A stretch of 64,000 nt of DNA from a virus: positions 124,001 to 188,000 of the IMG/VR virus record IMGVR_UViG_3300023278_003531; one strand, given 5' to 3'. Below, one piece after another: positions 46,406 to 53,479 of the stretch (positions are counted from its first letter, which is position 1; every line of letters starts with the position of its first letter). The translations under genes and the position numbers were made by a program. The notes beneath the pieces were generated by a model that was not told where the DNA came from, searched no databases, and saw only the letters and a program-made list of their open reading frames with translations.

Positions 46406-46906
46406 GTGTCCGGCGAAGATGAAGTTAGTGGTAAATTGATTCAGCTGAATGTCCATCCAAAGTATCGGGATCCCAGCGCTGATGAACCTCTCAACTTTGA
46501 CCTCGCACTATCCGAAGAAGAACAGCGGGATCTCGATGACTTCATGTCGGGAGAGGTGGTGGACTTAGATCTACCCGAGCTGAATGAACCGAGCGCAGCC
46601 TGCTACCAAGGAATAGGGAACAGCGCCTGCTACCTTTGCGTACACTGCGAAGATACTCGGCGATGGTGGGAAAGAATACGCACCACTCTTACCAAAGACT
46701 TCGTCTGCACAGCAACCCGACTGGAGGCCACACGTCATCCCGTCAGCGGAGAAAAAAAATACCTGGAAAGAGTAAGGGGAGCACTCGGCTGGGTAGATGC
46801 ATTGGTAGATGTCCCACATCAGCTTTGTCAGGCACTAAATCCGGATGGACATTGTCCTGAGTTTCTTTTGAGTCTCCCAAAGAGCAGGCGATCCGAGAAG
46901 GAATAA
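46406..46906 (+). CDS. Cys-containing protein, 166 aa
   Basis: GTG start. Acidic N-terminal half (LSEEEQRDLDDFMSGEVVDL), then CYQGIGNSACYLCVHCEDTR and DFVCTATR, a likely metal site. No family recognised. SD CCAGGAG. Confidence 0.6.
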   Translation: MSGEDEVSGKLIQLNVHPKYRDPSADEPLNFDLALSEEEQRDLDDFMSGEVVDLDLPELNEPSAACYQGIGNSACYLCVHCEDTRRWWERIRTTLTKDFVCTATRLEATRHPVSGEKKYLERVRGALGWVDALVDVPHQLCQALNPDGHCPEFLLSLPKSRRSEKE

Positions 46907-46909
46907 CTA

Positions 46910-46935
46910 AGGTTGTTTCTTCATTTGTTGATCAC
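46910..46935 (+). repeat. dispersed element, copy 12
   Basis: GGTTGTTTCTTCATTTGTTG; preceded by GAAGGAATAACTA, as at 48.17 kb (27 bp nearly identical). Confidence 0.55.
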
Positions 46936-46968
46936 ATTTCTGAGTGCGTTACATGGACGCACTGAGAA

Positions 46969-46991
46969 AGAATCCACTAGGGATTCTTTTC
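46969..46991 (+). terminator. short terminator-like hairpin
   Basis: AGAATCC, loop ACTAG, GGATTCT and TTTT. Another hairpin AGTGCG/CGCACT lies just before it. It is between element copy 12 and the next gene, so attenuation is possible. Confidence 0.55.
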
Positions 46992-47041
46992 ATACCGAGG
47001 ATATCTTAGGATATTCTCTCAAGAGCACGTAGGAGATATCA

Positions 47042-47545
47042 GTGAACACTGCTGACCGGAAGTTTGAATTGAGAACATCGTCCCGCAGAAATGGCATCAC
47101 TGCCGTTCTCGCCGAGGGTTTGGAAATGACAGTCACCGTCATTGGATTGACGGATCCCCGTCGGTTGACTCGGAACGAACATGCATATGCCGTTCTGGAC
47201 ATCAATACCGGTTTGGTTCCAATTCGTGTGCGAGACATCAAGCTCGTGTTCAGTCCGAACAAGAAACGGCTCATCGTCAAGTGGCGGAAGTGGAAGACGG
47301 GTTTCAGGCGGGGCGACTGCGACGAGTGGCTCGACATCGCCGGCCCGCCGAAGCAGGAAGACAGAGAGGCTCTCGATGAGATAATCATTGCGGTCTACAA
47401 GCAGATCGTTCAGGAGAGCGAGAACGGAACGTTGGGGCAGAACAACCTCGACAAGCTGGAAGAGCTGAGAGCCTCCCTGGAAGCGGATAGTTCGGACTCG
47501 GCGCCCGCCGGCGATCCCGATACCGAAGCGGAGCAGAGCGCGTAA
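47042..47545 (+). CDS. SpoVG-like protein with acidic tail (tentative), 167 aa
   Basis: GTG start. AYAVLDINTGLVPIRVRDIK, KRLIVKWRKWKTG, WLDIAGPPKQEDREALDEII fit the SpoVG order (core strand, DIKV strand, PSRK strand, helix). Ends in an acidic Ser/Asp/Glu-rich tail without NPF. SD AGGAGATATCA. Confidence 0.6.
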   Translation: MNTADRKFELRTSSRRNGITAVLAEGLEMTVTVIGLTDPRRLTRNEHAYAVLDINTGLVPIRVRDIKLVFSPNKKRLIVKWRKWKTGFRRGDCDEWLDIAGPPKQEDREALDEIIIAVYKQIVQESENGTLGQNNLDKLEELRASLEADSSDSAPAGDPDTEAEQSA

Positions 47546-47576
47546 ACCTCGACGTAAGAGAAGATCGAGGATCAAG

Positions 47577-47623
47577 TGTCGGGTGAAGAGGAGGAGGCGC
47601 ACGTCTCCTCTTCTTCCCCGACA
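47577..47623 (+). other. long intergenic hairpin
   Basis: TGTCGGG and GAAGAGGAG pair with CTCCTCTTC and CCCGACA; about 16 bp. A smaller CCTCGA/TCGAGG hairpin precedes it (47547-47570). The SD AAAGGAG of the next gene follows at once. Confidence 0.5.
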
Positions 47624-47634
47624 AAGGAGTAGGC

Positions 47635-48084
47635 ATGGAAGCCAAAAGGTTCCAACGATTAGATCCCTACTGGCAGGGAATCTCCGCGAGTCGGAGAGAA
47701 GGAACTCTCTATGTGAAGATGTCAAGAGCGCTTGCACTATCCATTTGCTCTCAGTGGACGTTGTTAATCCATGAGCACAAGGAAATTCCACGCGGGGGTC
47801 TACCCAAACTATTCGCACTCCTCCAAGACGAAGAAGCCGGCAGTAGCGCCTACGGTATCAGATCTGTGTTCTACTCCTCTCCTGTAGATGAGTGTAAAGC
47901 AGACATCGAAGCAATTGATGCCTTCACTTTATTCATGCGATCTGATAGTTATCTCGTCTTACTTAGAAGGACTCTTGAGCTGGGCTTGGAGTCTGATCCG
48001 TCTGTGGATTGGATTGCTCGTGTTGGCGGTGGCCCTGAGCCCGATACCGACCAAGTGGTCTGTAAAGAACGGTGTGGGACGTAA
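47635..48084 (+). CDS. hypothetical protein, 149 aa
   Basis: YWQGISASRREGTLYVKMSR, ALSICSQWTLLIHEH, FTLFMRSDSYLVLLRRTLEL. Not recognised. Ends with two Cys (VVCKERCGT). Confidence 0.6.
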   Translation: MEAKRFQRLDPYWQGISASRREGTLYVKMSRALALSICSQWTLLIHEHKEIPRGGLPKLFALLQDEEAGSSAYGIRSVFYSSPVDECKADIEAIDAFTLFMRSDSYLVLLRRTLELGLESDPSVDWIARVGGGPEPDTDQVVCKERCGT

Positions 48085-48178
48085 TTTGATCGCGCCGATA
48101 AAAATTCCATCTGAAAGCCCTTTGAACTAAAGGGTGGAACCAGAAGGAAGTAATAGGTACTACCCGAAGGAATAACTA

Positions 48179-48202
48179 GGGTTGTTTCTTCACTTCGTGA
48201 AG
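48179..48202 (+). repeat. dispersed hairpin element, copy 13
   Basis: GGTTGTTTCTTCACTTCGTG; stem CTTCAC/GTGAAG, loop TTC. About 90 nt before the SSB gene; a CCCGGC/GCCGGG hairpin lies between. Confidence 0.7.
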
Positions 48203-48293
48203 TAGGAACCGACGAGTTGGAGGCAGTCTTCAAGTCGTCACCAAAACGCAACAAGTTGTCCCGGCTAAGCGCCGGGATGAGGAGACCAAGTAT

Positions 48294-48824
48294 ATGAACG
48301 CCAACAATTGCATCATTGTGGGACGCCTCGCGCGTGCCCCGGAACTGAATATGGGCTTCAAGACCAGCGCCGGCGAGCAAGGCTACCGCTGTTTCATGAG
48401 GATCGCGGTCACTCGGATGAGCGATCTCGCAAAGCCGCGGAAGGAGCAGCGCGCCAACTTCGTCCCCGTTGTTTGCTGGGGGAAGCTCGCGAAGAACAGC
48501 GCCGAGTATCTCGATGTGGGTACGGAGGTGACGGTCATCGGTGAGTTCATGGCCGACAGCCGCCCGAAGCTCAACGGCGCCGGGGAGCACATCGTCGTCG
48601 AGGGGAAGAAGCAGTATCACCCCGAGTCGCTCCACCTCAACGCCTCGTCGATCCAGTTCGGACAGCGCTCGCTGAAGAACAAGAACGGAGGTACCGAGGT
48701 TGGTGCCGATGTGAGCACGGAGACTCCCGCCGGAGAACCCGCCGCTGCCGAGGCTCCGACGCCTGCCGCAGCCGGAGCGAACGGAGACAACCCGTTCGGA
48801 GAAGCCGACGCCGCCACGGCGTAG
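48294..48824 (+). CDS. ssb: single-stranded DNA-binding protein, 176 aa
   Basis: OB fold: NNCIIVGRLARAPEL, CFMRIAVTRMSDLAK, FVPVVCWGKLAKNSAEYLDV, EVTVIGEFMADS, ASSIQFG. Pro/Ala/Glu-rich tail with DNPFGEADAATA, like the acidic tip of bacterial SSB that recruits partners. Own terminator follows, so expressed as a single gene. Confidence 0.88.
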   Translation: MNANNCIIVGRLARAPELNMGFKTSAGEQGYRCFMRIAVTRMSDLAKPRKEQRANFVPVVCWGKLAKNSAEYLDVGTEVTVIGEFMADSRPKLNGAGEHIVVEGKKQYHPESLHLNASSIQFGQRSLKNKNGGTEVGADVSTETPAGEPAAAEAPTPAAAGANGDNPFGEADAATA

Positions 48825-48860
48825 CGGTCTCTCACAAGCAGTAAATTGCAGTAATAAATT

Positions 48861-48903
48861 GGGGGGTTCCCTGGGTGTATGCCTAGGGAGCCCCCTTTTT
48901 TTT
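48861..48903 (+). terminator. rho-independent terminator
   Basis: GGGGG-TTCCCT stem with AGGGA-CCCCC across a 12-nt loop, followed by eight T. Ends the SSB transcript. Confidence 0.92.
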
Positions 48904-48921
48904 CGTCAGGATAGCGACCGC

Positions 48922-49002
48922 GTGCTGGCATACAAGATCGCGACGGAATGCGCTGAAAAGATTATTCTGGATAATGCCCAACCCGAGCAAGAAGGAGGTT
49001 GA
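48922..49002 (+). CDS. very short ORF, 26 aa
   Basis: GTG start; MLAYKIATECAEKIILDNAQ. Ends in the SD of the next ORF. Plausible but weak. Confidence 0.3.
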   Translation: MLAYKIATECAEKIILDNAQPEQEGG

Positions 49003-49008
49003 ACGAAA

Positions 49009-49119
49009 ATGTTTGATCCATTGGGAGTAATTCTGTATCTTCTGATAAGTATCGGCACTGTCGGTATTCTCTTGGAGAATCCGAATTTTCAAGCGTGGAA
49101 TATCACATCATTTCAGTGA
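49009..49119 (+). CDS. small membrane protein, 36 aa
   Basis: MFDPLGVILYLLISIGTVGI then LLENPNFQ. SD AAGGAGG. Confidence 0.5.
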   Translation: MFDPLGVILYLLISIGTVGILLENPNFQAWNITSFQ

Positions 49120-49191
49120 ACTTCTGGGTAGAAGTAGAGAAGTTTCCAGAGAAGAGAGGTCGAGTAAGATGCGTGCCGGGAGAAAGAAACA

Positions 49192-49254
49192 ATGAATGAA
49201 ACCATTCGCACAATAGTCGCATCCAGCCATTATAAAGGGACAATAAGAACATGA
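49192..49254 (+). CDS. very short ORF, 20 aa
   Basis: MNETIRTIVASSHYKGTIRT; SD GGGAGAAAG; stop overlaps the next ATG (ATGA). Confidence 0.25.
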   Translation: MNETIRTIVASSHYKGTIRT

Positions 49255-49475
49255 CCACACGTATGAGTTTCCCAGAAAGACGTGAGCTGCGTCGTAAAGA
49301 AGCAGAAGCGCGGCAGGTAGAGAAAGACCAACGCGGAGACGCTGGTCAGCTCAGACACTTAGAAAGTAATGGCTTCGGAGATTGTAAGGAGGCACGTCGC
49401 CTTCGTATCGCACTCCTCGGAGGTGAGCCGGAAGCAATTGAAATTGCGCCGGACAAGGAGCGGAAAGTTGAGTAA
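49251..49475 (+). CDS. basic helical protein, 74 aa
   Basis: RMSFPERRELRRKEAEARQV: long charged helix; end EIAPDKERKVE. Unknown. Confidence 0.5.
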   Translation: MTTRMSFPERRELRRKEAEARQVEKDQRGDAGQLRHLESNGFGDCKEARRLRIALLGGEPEAIEIAPDKERKVE

Positions 49476-49668
49476 CGGAAACATCAGTGGTGGGAAGATC
49501 GCGCCGGTGATCGCCCTCGTCTTCTTCATGTTCGCAGGTTTCGCCGTCATGGGCGGTGTGAGTTTCTTCAACGAATCGACCCGGCAGATGAACGCCTATC
49601 AAGGCAAGCTCGATGCCAACAACGCCGACTTCGACAAGATGTGGAAGGTGGGCTTGGAGTTGATCTAA
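49468..49668 (+). CDS. membrane protein, 66 aa
   Basis: TTG start at 49468 behind a strong SD (AAGGAGCGG). Helix VIALVFFMFAGFAVMGGVSF, then a polar helix (MNAYQGKLDANNADFDKMW). Overlaps the previous stop. Confidence 0.6.
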   Translation: MSNGNISGGKIAPVIALVFFMFAGFAVMGGVSFFNESTRQMNAYQGKLDANNADFDKMWKVGLELI

Positions 49669-49673
49669 ATTAT

Positions 49674-49749
49674 TCCGGAGTAGCTCAGCTGGTAGAGCAT
49701 CTGACTCTGAATCAGAAGGTCGAAGGTTCGAATCCTTCCTCCGGATCCA
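49674..49749 (+). tRNA. tRNA-Gln(CTG)
   Basis: Acceptor TCCGGAG/CTCCGGA, D arm GCTC/GAGC, anticodon stem TCTGA/TCAGA with loop CTCTGAA (anticodon CTG, codon CAG), T arm GAAGG-TTCGAAT-CCTTC, CCA encoded. Complete cloverleaf. Confidence 0.95.
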
Positions 49750-49795
49750 TAAAAAACAAATAGGTATCAGGGCAGAGGAAGAAAGGACTTTACAA

Positions 49796-50116
49796 ATGAC
49801 TAATGCTGAAACTCTGATAAGTTTTCCCTGGGCTGTGATGGATATTGTAAGTAATTACACCATCCAAATAATTCACGACAGCTCTGATCTAGCCAATGAT
49901 CTACTTCTAACTCCGCCCAATCGAAGTGCAATTCTGGAGGAGTGTTTTCTCCGCCTCCTTCCGGAATATGAATGGACGCAGGAAGAACACCTCCAAGGTA
50001 TGTGGTGCAATACAGTGGAAGATTTGGTTGAATTCTTCGAGGACATCATTGTTGGTGAAAAGAAAGAAAAGCCGGCGGCGGGAGATTTCTTTTTCAACTT
50101 CGCCGGATGTAAATAG
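49796..50116 (+). CDS. hypothetical protein, 106 aa
   Basis: Acidic helical (EECFLRLLPEYEWTQEEHLQ, VEDLVEFFEDIIVGEKKEKP). Between the two tRNA-Gln genes. Not recognised. SD AAGAAAGG is weak. Confidence 0.55.
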   Translation: MTNAETLISFPWAVMDIVSNYTIQIIHDSSDLANDLLLTPPNRSAILEECFLRLLPEYEWTQEEHLQGMWCNTVEDLVEFFEDIIVGEKKEKPAAGDFFFNFAGCK

Positions 50117-50124
50117 TTCCCTAT

Positions 50125-50198
50125 TCCCCGGTCGTCTAACGGCAGGACAGTAGCCTTTGAAGCTGCGCATCGTGGTTCAAATCCACGTCGGGGATCCA
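50125..50198 (+). tRNA. tRNA-Gln(TTG)
   Basis: Acceptor TCCCCGG/TCGGGGA, D stem GTCT/GGAC, anticodon stem GTAGC/GCTGC with loop CTTTGAA (anticodon TTG, codon CAA), T arm CGTGG-TTCAAAT-CCACG, CCA encoded. Confidence 0.93.
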
Positions 50199-50223
50199 TA
50201 AGCCAGGAGACGGCTAGCAACCC

Positions 50224-51234
50224 ATGAAAGGAAAAATCGTGACTAACGAAAGAGAAGCGGAGCTTCGCAAATTTGAATCCCAAGCCATGCGCATGGTTAG
50301 GGCTTACTTACTAAAAGAAGTTTATCACGATGCCGATCACGAAGAACTCGCCAAGACCTGGGGTGTAAAAATTCGCAAGGTCAGGCAGCTTTTACTCTTC
50401 GAGATCCCGAAGTTTCATGAAATAGTACAACTTCTCGATCTCGCTGGTTTTGATCTTGGTATTGCTATCCACGATCCGGGTTCCGGCAAAGAAGTGACTC
50501 TTTACGCCGCAAATAATCTATCAGGGGAAGCGCCCATTGTTCCCAGAATCAAGGAACAAACTCCTAAGTATAAAACTCCAGACACGATCGCGACGGGTTC
50601 CGAGGAAGGATTGGATTTCCTCCCCGTCACGAACGAGAGAGCCGTAGATGGCTCCTTCGACATCGGCACGGAGCTAGGTCCCGATGCCATCGAGGGAGAA
50701 TTCCAAGAAATCGACTCCAGAGACCTGCTAACTGTGATGATCGAAGAAGGTCAGCCTTGTGGTGGCTGCGGCCATCAGCCCCGGATGGCAGGTTCCACAA
50801 TGTGTGAAAACTGTACTCGGGGTACAGATGTATCGGAGTCATCTCCCACAGAGGTTCAATTCTGCGAGAGATGTAAGTCCGCCGATCATCACGGTGAGGC
50901 GTTCTTCTGCGGTGAGTGCGGAACGACCTTGGTTTGGAAAGCGACCAACCTCGTAGAGATGTATCTGAGAACGGGTCACCAAGCGGAGCTTGACCGCACT
51001 CGGGAATCGGATCTCTGCCATAACTGCCTGAATCATGCACCGATCCCTGATTCCGATCTTTGTCACTATTGCACCGTGATGGGAGTAGAGTGCGACATTC
51101 CAGAAGAGCCGGAAGAATCGGAATATCCCCTCAGTTTGAACGCGAGGGTTGATCTGCACAAGGCAGACCAGTCGCGTTCGTCACATACAGAGAGACTCCT
51201 ACGTCAGTCGGGTCTCATTGAAAGCGAGGAATAG
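50224..51234 (+). CDS. helix-turn-helix plus multiple zinc-ribbon protein, 336 aa
   Basis: Residues 1-75 resemble an HTH region (MRMVRAYLLKEVYHDADHEE, TWGVKIRKVRQLLLFEI). A linker with acidic parts follows. Then three Cys sets: CGGCGHQP...CENC, CERCKSADHHG...CGEC and CHNCLNHA...CHYC. Likely a DNA- or RNA-binding regulator (inference). SD GAAAGGA. Confidence 0.65.
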   Translation: MKGKIVTNEREAELRKFESQAMRMVRAYLLKEVYHDADHEELAKTWGVKIRKVRQLLLFEIPKFHEIVQLLDLAGFDLGIAIHDPGSGKEVTLYAANNLSGEAPIVPRIKEQTPKYKTPDTIATGSEEGLDFLPVTNERAVDGSFDIGTELGPDAIEGEFQEIDSRDLLTVMIEEGQPCGGCGHQPRMAGSTMCENCTRGTDVSESSPTEVQFCERCKSADHHGEAFFCGECGTTLVWKATNLVEMYLRTGHQAELDRTRESDLCHNCLNHAPIPDSDLCHYCTVMGVECDIPEEPEESEYPLSLNARVDLHKADQSRSSHTERLLRQSGLIESEE

Positions 51235-51238
51235 AACC

Positions 51239-51664
51239 ATGAAATTGACCTTCGAACAGACCCAAGGCACTCGAACTTTTTATTTCCCCCTCGATCGTGA
51301 CAAGGTCACTCCCCCGGAGTTCACCGTGGTCATCCGACCTCTCAACGGTGAGGACTTCGACTTTGATCCCAACGAAGACCAGTACGAAGCCGGAGTGGCT
51401 TTCTGCTCCAAGGACGACCAGTTCTCCAAGAGGAGAGGACGTCTTCTGGCGTACCACAGAATGTTCGGCAAGAATGCTTTCGTAGGCACCTCGACGGAAA
51501 TCGCCCACGCAATCGAAGCCAAGCTAGATTTGTTGGTGTCCCGCCGGCCTTTCTCATTCAGTGCCCCTGCAATTCAGGACGTGCTGCACGTCATCGCGGC
51601 CGACGCTCTGGCCGGATACTTCAAGGCCAAGAAGGAGAATCGCGAAGCGGCGGCGAACGCCTAG
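51239..51664 (+). CDS. hypothetical protein, 141 aa
   Basis: KLTFEQTQGTRTFYFPLDRD, FTVVIRPLNGEDFDFDPNED, then helices (FSAPAIQDVLHVIAADALAG). SD CGAGGAA. No family recognised. Confidence 0.6.
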   Translation: MKLTFEQTQGTRTFYFPLDRDKVTPPEFTVVIRPLNGEDFDFDPNEDQYEAGVAFCSKDDQFSKRRGRLLAYHRMFGKNAFVGTSTEIAHAIEAKLDLLVSRRPFSFSAPAIQDVLHVIAADALAGYFKAKKENREAAANA

Positions 51665-51675
51665 AAGGAAACACA

Positions 51676-51699
51676 GTAGTTTCTTCAGGTAGTGAAGAA
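51676..51699 (+). repeat. dispersed element, copy 14
   Basis: GTAGTTTCTTCA; stem TTCTTCA/TGAAGAA, loop GGTAG. Forty nt before the Cys-rich gene. Confidence 0.5.
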
Positions 51700-51738
51700 G
51701 TTTCTGTTTAGTGTGTTATAAAAAACCTTTCAGAAGGA

Positions 51739-52191
51739 GTGGTGATACCCTTGAAAGATGGGATTACGGTAGGTGAGGCCAGGGAGCAAGTCTCTGGTTT
51801 CTTGAGCGAGACAGGCTGCTACGACATCTGTGCCAGTTGTCCTGTCTATGGGGAAGATGGCTGTTGCGATGGGTGTGATCATTTGGTGAAGGGTAAAGGA
51901 TGCGGCCAGCCAAATTTGTCCTGCCTTTCCTACACCTGTGGGGTGCTGAACATGCACCTAAGTCGCCAGGATGCGAGTGGGAGTCTGTTTCCTAATAGGT
52001 TGGATGAACTGACCGATCTGCTCTACGGTCTCCCAAGGGAGGGATACCGAGGATGTGAGCGAAGGGACGAGATGGAGGTGCTGATCATCGAAGATCCTCT
52101 GAAAATCAATCGAGTTGGTCTCGTGGCCTTGATCGATGCAGGAATCGCAGACATGATCGAGTCGGACGCAGAGGAGAAAGACAAGCAATGA
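51739..52191 (+). CDS. Cys-rich protein, 150 aa
   Basis: Eleven Cys in residues 27-70: CYDICASCPVYGEDGCCDGC, KGCGQPNLSCLSYTC. Could hold Fe-S or zinc. C-terminal half ordinary (MEVLIIEDPLKINRVGLVAL). Start uncertain: GTG 51739/51742 or TTG 51751 (spaced 11 nt from AAGGAG). Confidence 0.6.
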   Translation: MVIPLKDGITVGEAREQVSGFLSETGCYDICASCPVYGEDGCCDGCDHLVKGKGCGQPNLSCLSYTCGVLNMHLSRQDASGSLFPNRLDELTDLLYGLPREGYRGCERRDEMEVLIIEDPLKINRVGLVALIDAGIADMIESDAEEKDKQ

Positions 52192-52553
52192 GCACCGAAT
52201 TCGAACTCGGCGTCGAGGGAGTGGCCCAGCTCAGGCGGAAGATCCAGGGAGTCCGAAAAGAAAAGGACGGCGTTTATTCCGAACGTAATAGACTGGTAGC
52301 AGCTCTCTCCAAACTCTTTCCCTCTTGGTTGGAAGATCATCCAGCAGAAGATAAGGAGTGGGCAGAGCATTGGAGAACCATCGTGTTCATCGACGGGCCC
52401 GGCGGTCAGATGTCTTGGCACATTCACTTCTCCGAGATCGAGATGTTCTCACATCTGGAACACCGCGGGGGCGATAGTTGGGACGGGCACACCACCGAAC
52501 AGAAGTACGAGAGGCTGGCTAGCCTAACCGTACTCGAAAGGGCGAGGGAATAA
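52188..52553 (+). CDS. widespread phage hypothetical protein, 121 aa
   Basis: TIVFIDGPGGQMSWHIHFSE, then WDGHTTEQKYERL is a pattern I recall from many phage hypothetical proteins; no function known to me. Helical N-terminus (VAQLRRKIQGVRKEKDG). ATGA coupling. Confidence 0.7.
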   Translation: MSTEFELGVEGVAQLRRKIQGVRKEKDGVYSERNRLVAALSKLFPSWLEDHPAEDKEWAEHWRTIVFIDGPGGQMSWHIHFSEIEMFSHLEHRGGDSWDGHTTEQKYERLASLTVLERARE

Positions 52554-52856
52554 ATGAGTGAGATGCGACTGCAGGAGGTGTCTCTGATCGGACGGATGAA
52601 GAGCGATCCGATCTCCACGGACAGCAAGGAATGTTATTTCAAGATCGATGCTGGGGGTAATCTTCCCTTCCCCTGCTTTTGTAACGGAAAGACTGCCGAG
52701 AACGCAACCAAGTTCCTGAAGGACGGGGATGAGGTTGCGATCGAGGGTAAGCTACACATGAAGCAGTTCAGGGGTGAAAAGCAACCCATACTGCTTGTAT
52801 TTGCGAGGCACATTAGTTATGGCAGGAAGACGCACTCGTTGGTATCCAACTATTAG
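52554..52856 (+). CDS. SSB-like OB-fold protein, 100 aa
   Basis: LQEVSLIGRMKSDPISTDSK, FPCFCNGKTAENATKFLKDG, EVAIEGKLHMKQF, PILLVFARHISYG follow the SSB/PriB strand order without an acidic tail. Second OB protein of the window. Confidence 0.7.
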   Translation: MSEMRLQEVSLIGRMKSDPISTDSKECYFKIDAGGNLPFPCFCNGKTAENATKFLKDGDEVAIEGKLHMKQFRGEKQPILLVFARHISYGRKTHSLVSNY

Positions 52857-53262
52857 CGGAATCTTTGCGATCTATATAGGTGTGGATGCTCTAAATTATT
52901 CTGGAATAAAGGGTCTAATTCTTTGGCCCTTCTTATTATTAGCTTGGGCGGTATCGTACAAAGTATATTTATTTGTCTGTGAAGGCGATGAGGAAATTAT
53001 TTATGAAACCAAAGGTAATGGTGGAGGATCGGGAGAATCTGAGGCTGGTATCGCTCGTCCGAAAGATAGACGAATACCTTCTGCAGCGCCAAACAGCGGA
53101 AATCTTCGGACAGCAAGCCGAATCACGAGCCGGATTATCGGAGAGGTTGCCCAACGGCAATCTCTTCGTACAAAAGAAGCTGAGTCACGGACTTCGGATT
53201 CGAGCCGAGATAGAGAACGACAAACAGACCGTGACTTTGCGGATTTTCTTAGATCCTCTTAG
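52819..53262 (+). CDS. membrane protein overlapping the next gene, up to 147 aa
   Basis: From ATG 52819: two membrane segments (ISGIFAIYIGVDAL, LILWPFLLLAWAVSYKVYLF), then EGDEEIIYETKG. After about residue 62 the frame becomes Arg/Ser-rich and overlaps the next gene by 260 nt, where it looks like non-coding translation. Either a true long overlap or a frameshift link. Confidence 0.4.
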   Translation: MAGRRTRWYPTISGIFAIYIGVDALNYSGIKGLILWPFLLLAWAVSYKVYLFVCEGDEEIIYETKGNGGGSGESEAGIARPKDRRIPSAAPNSGNLRTASRITSRIIGEVAQRQSLRTKEAESRTSDSSRDRERQTDRDFADFLRSS

Positions 53263-53470
53263 ATTCAATAATTGGACTAAAGCCTTAGGGCCGGTGGAGT
53301 TCTTTTATATGGATCCTTTTGGAGTGGAAGTTTATTTTAAGGCTGGTAAATGGGCGATATCTATAGATAAGAAGGTAGTTCCTTTCAAGAACACCAACGA
53401 AATCTATGAAATGGCCCGCATTGAAGTCCAGACCAGAGGTAATGCACGGAAGCTAGTGCGTGTAGCCTAG
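53003..53470 (+). CDS. hypothetical protein, 155 aa
   Basis: ATG at 53003 (GAGGAAATTATTT). Helical start MKPKVMVEDRENLRLVSLVR, then a beta domain (TVTLRIFLDPLRFNNWTKAL, GVEVYFKAGKWAISIDKKVV). Not recognised. Confidence 0.6.
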   Translation: MKPKVMVEDRENLRLVSLVRKIDEYLLQRQTAEIFGQQAESRAGLSERLPNGNLFVQKKLSHGLRIRAEIENDKQTVTLRIFLDPLRFNNWTKALGPVEFFYMDPFGVEVYFKAGKWAISIDKKVVPFKNTNEIYEMARIEVQTRGNARKLVRVA

Positions 53471-53479
53471 GAGGTCTCC

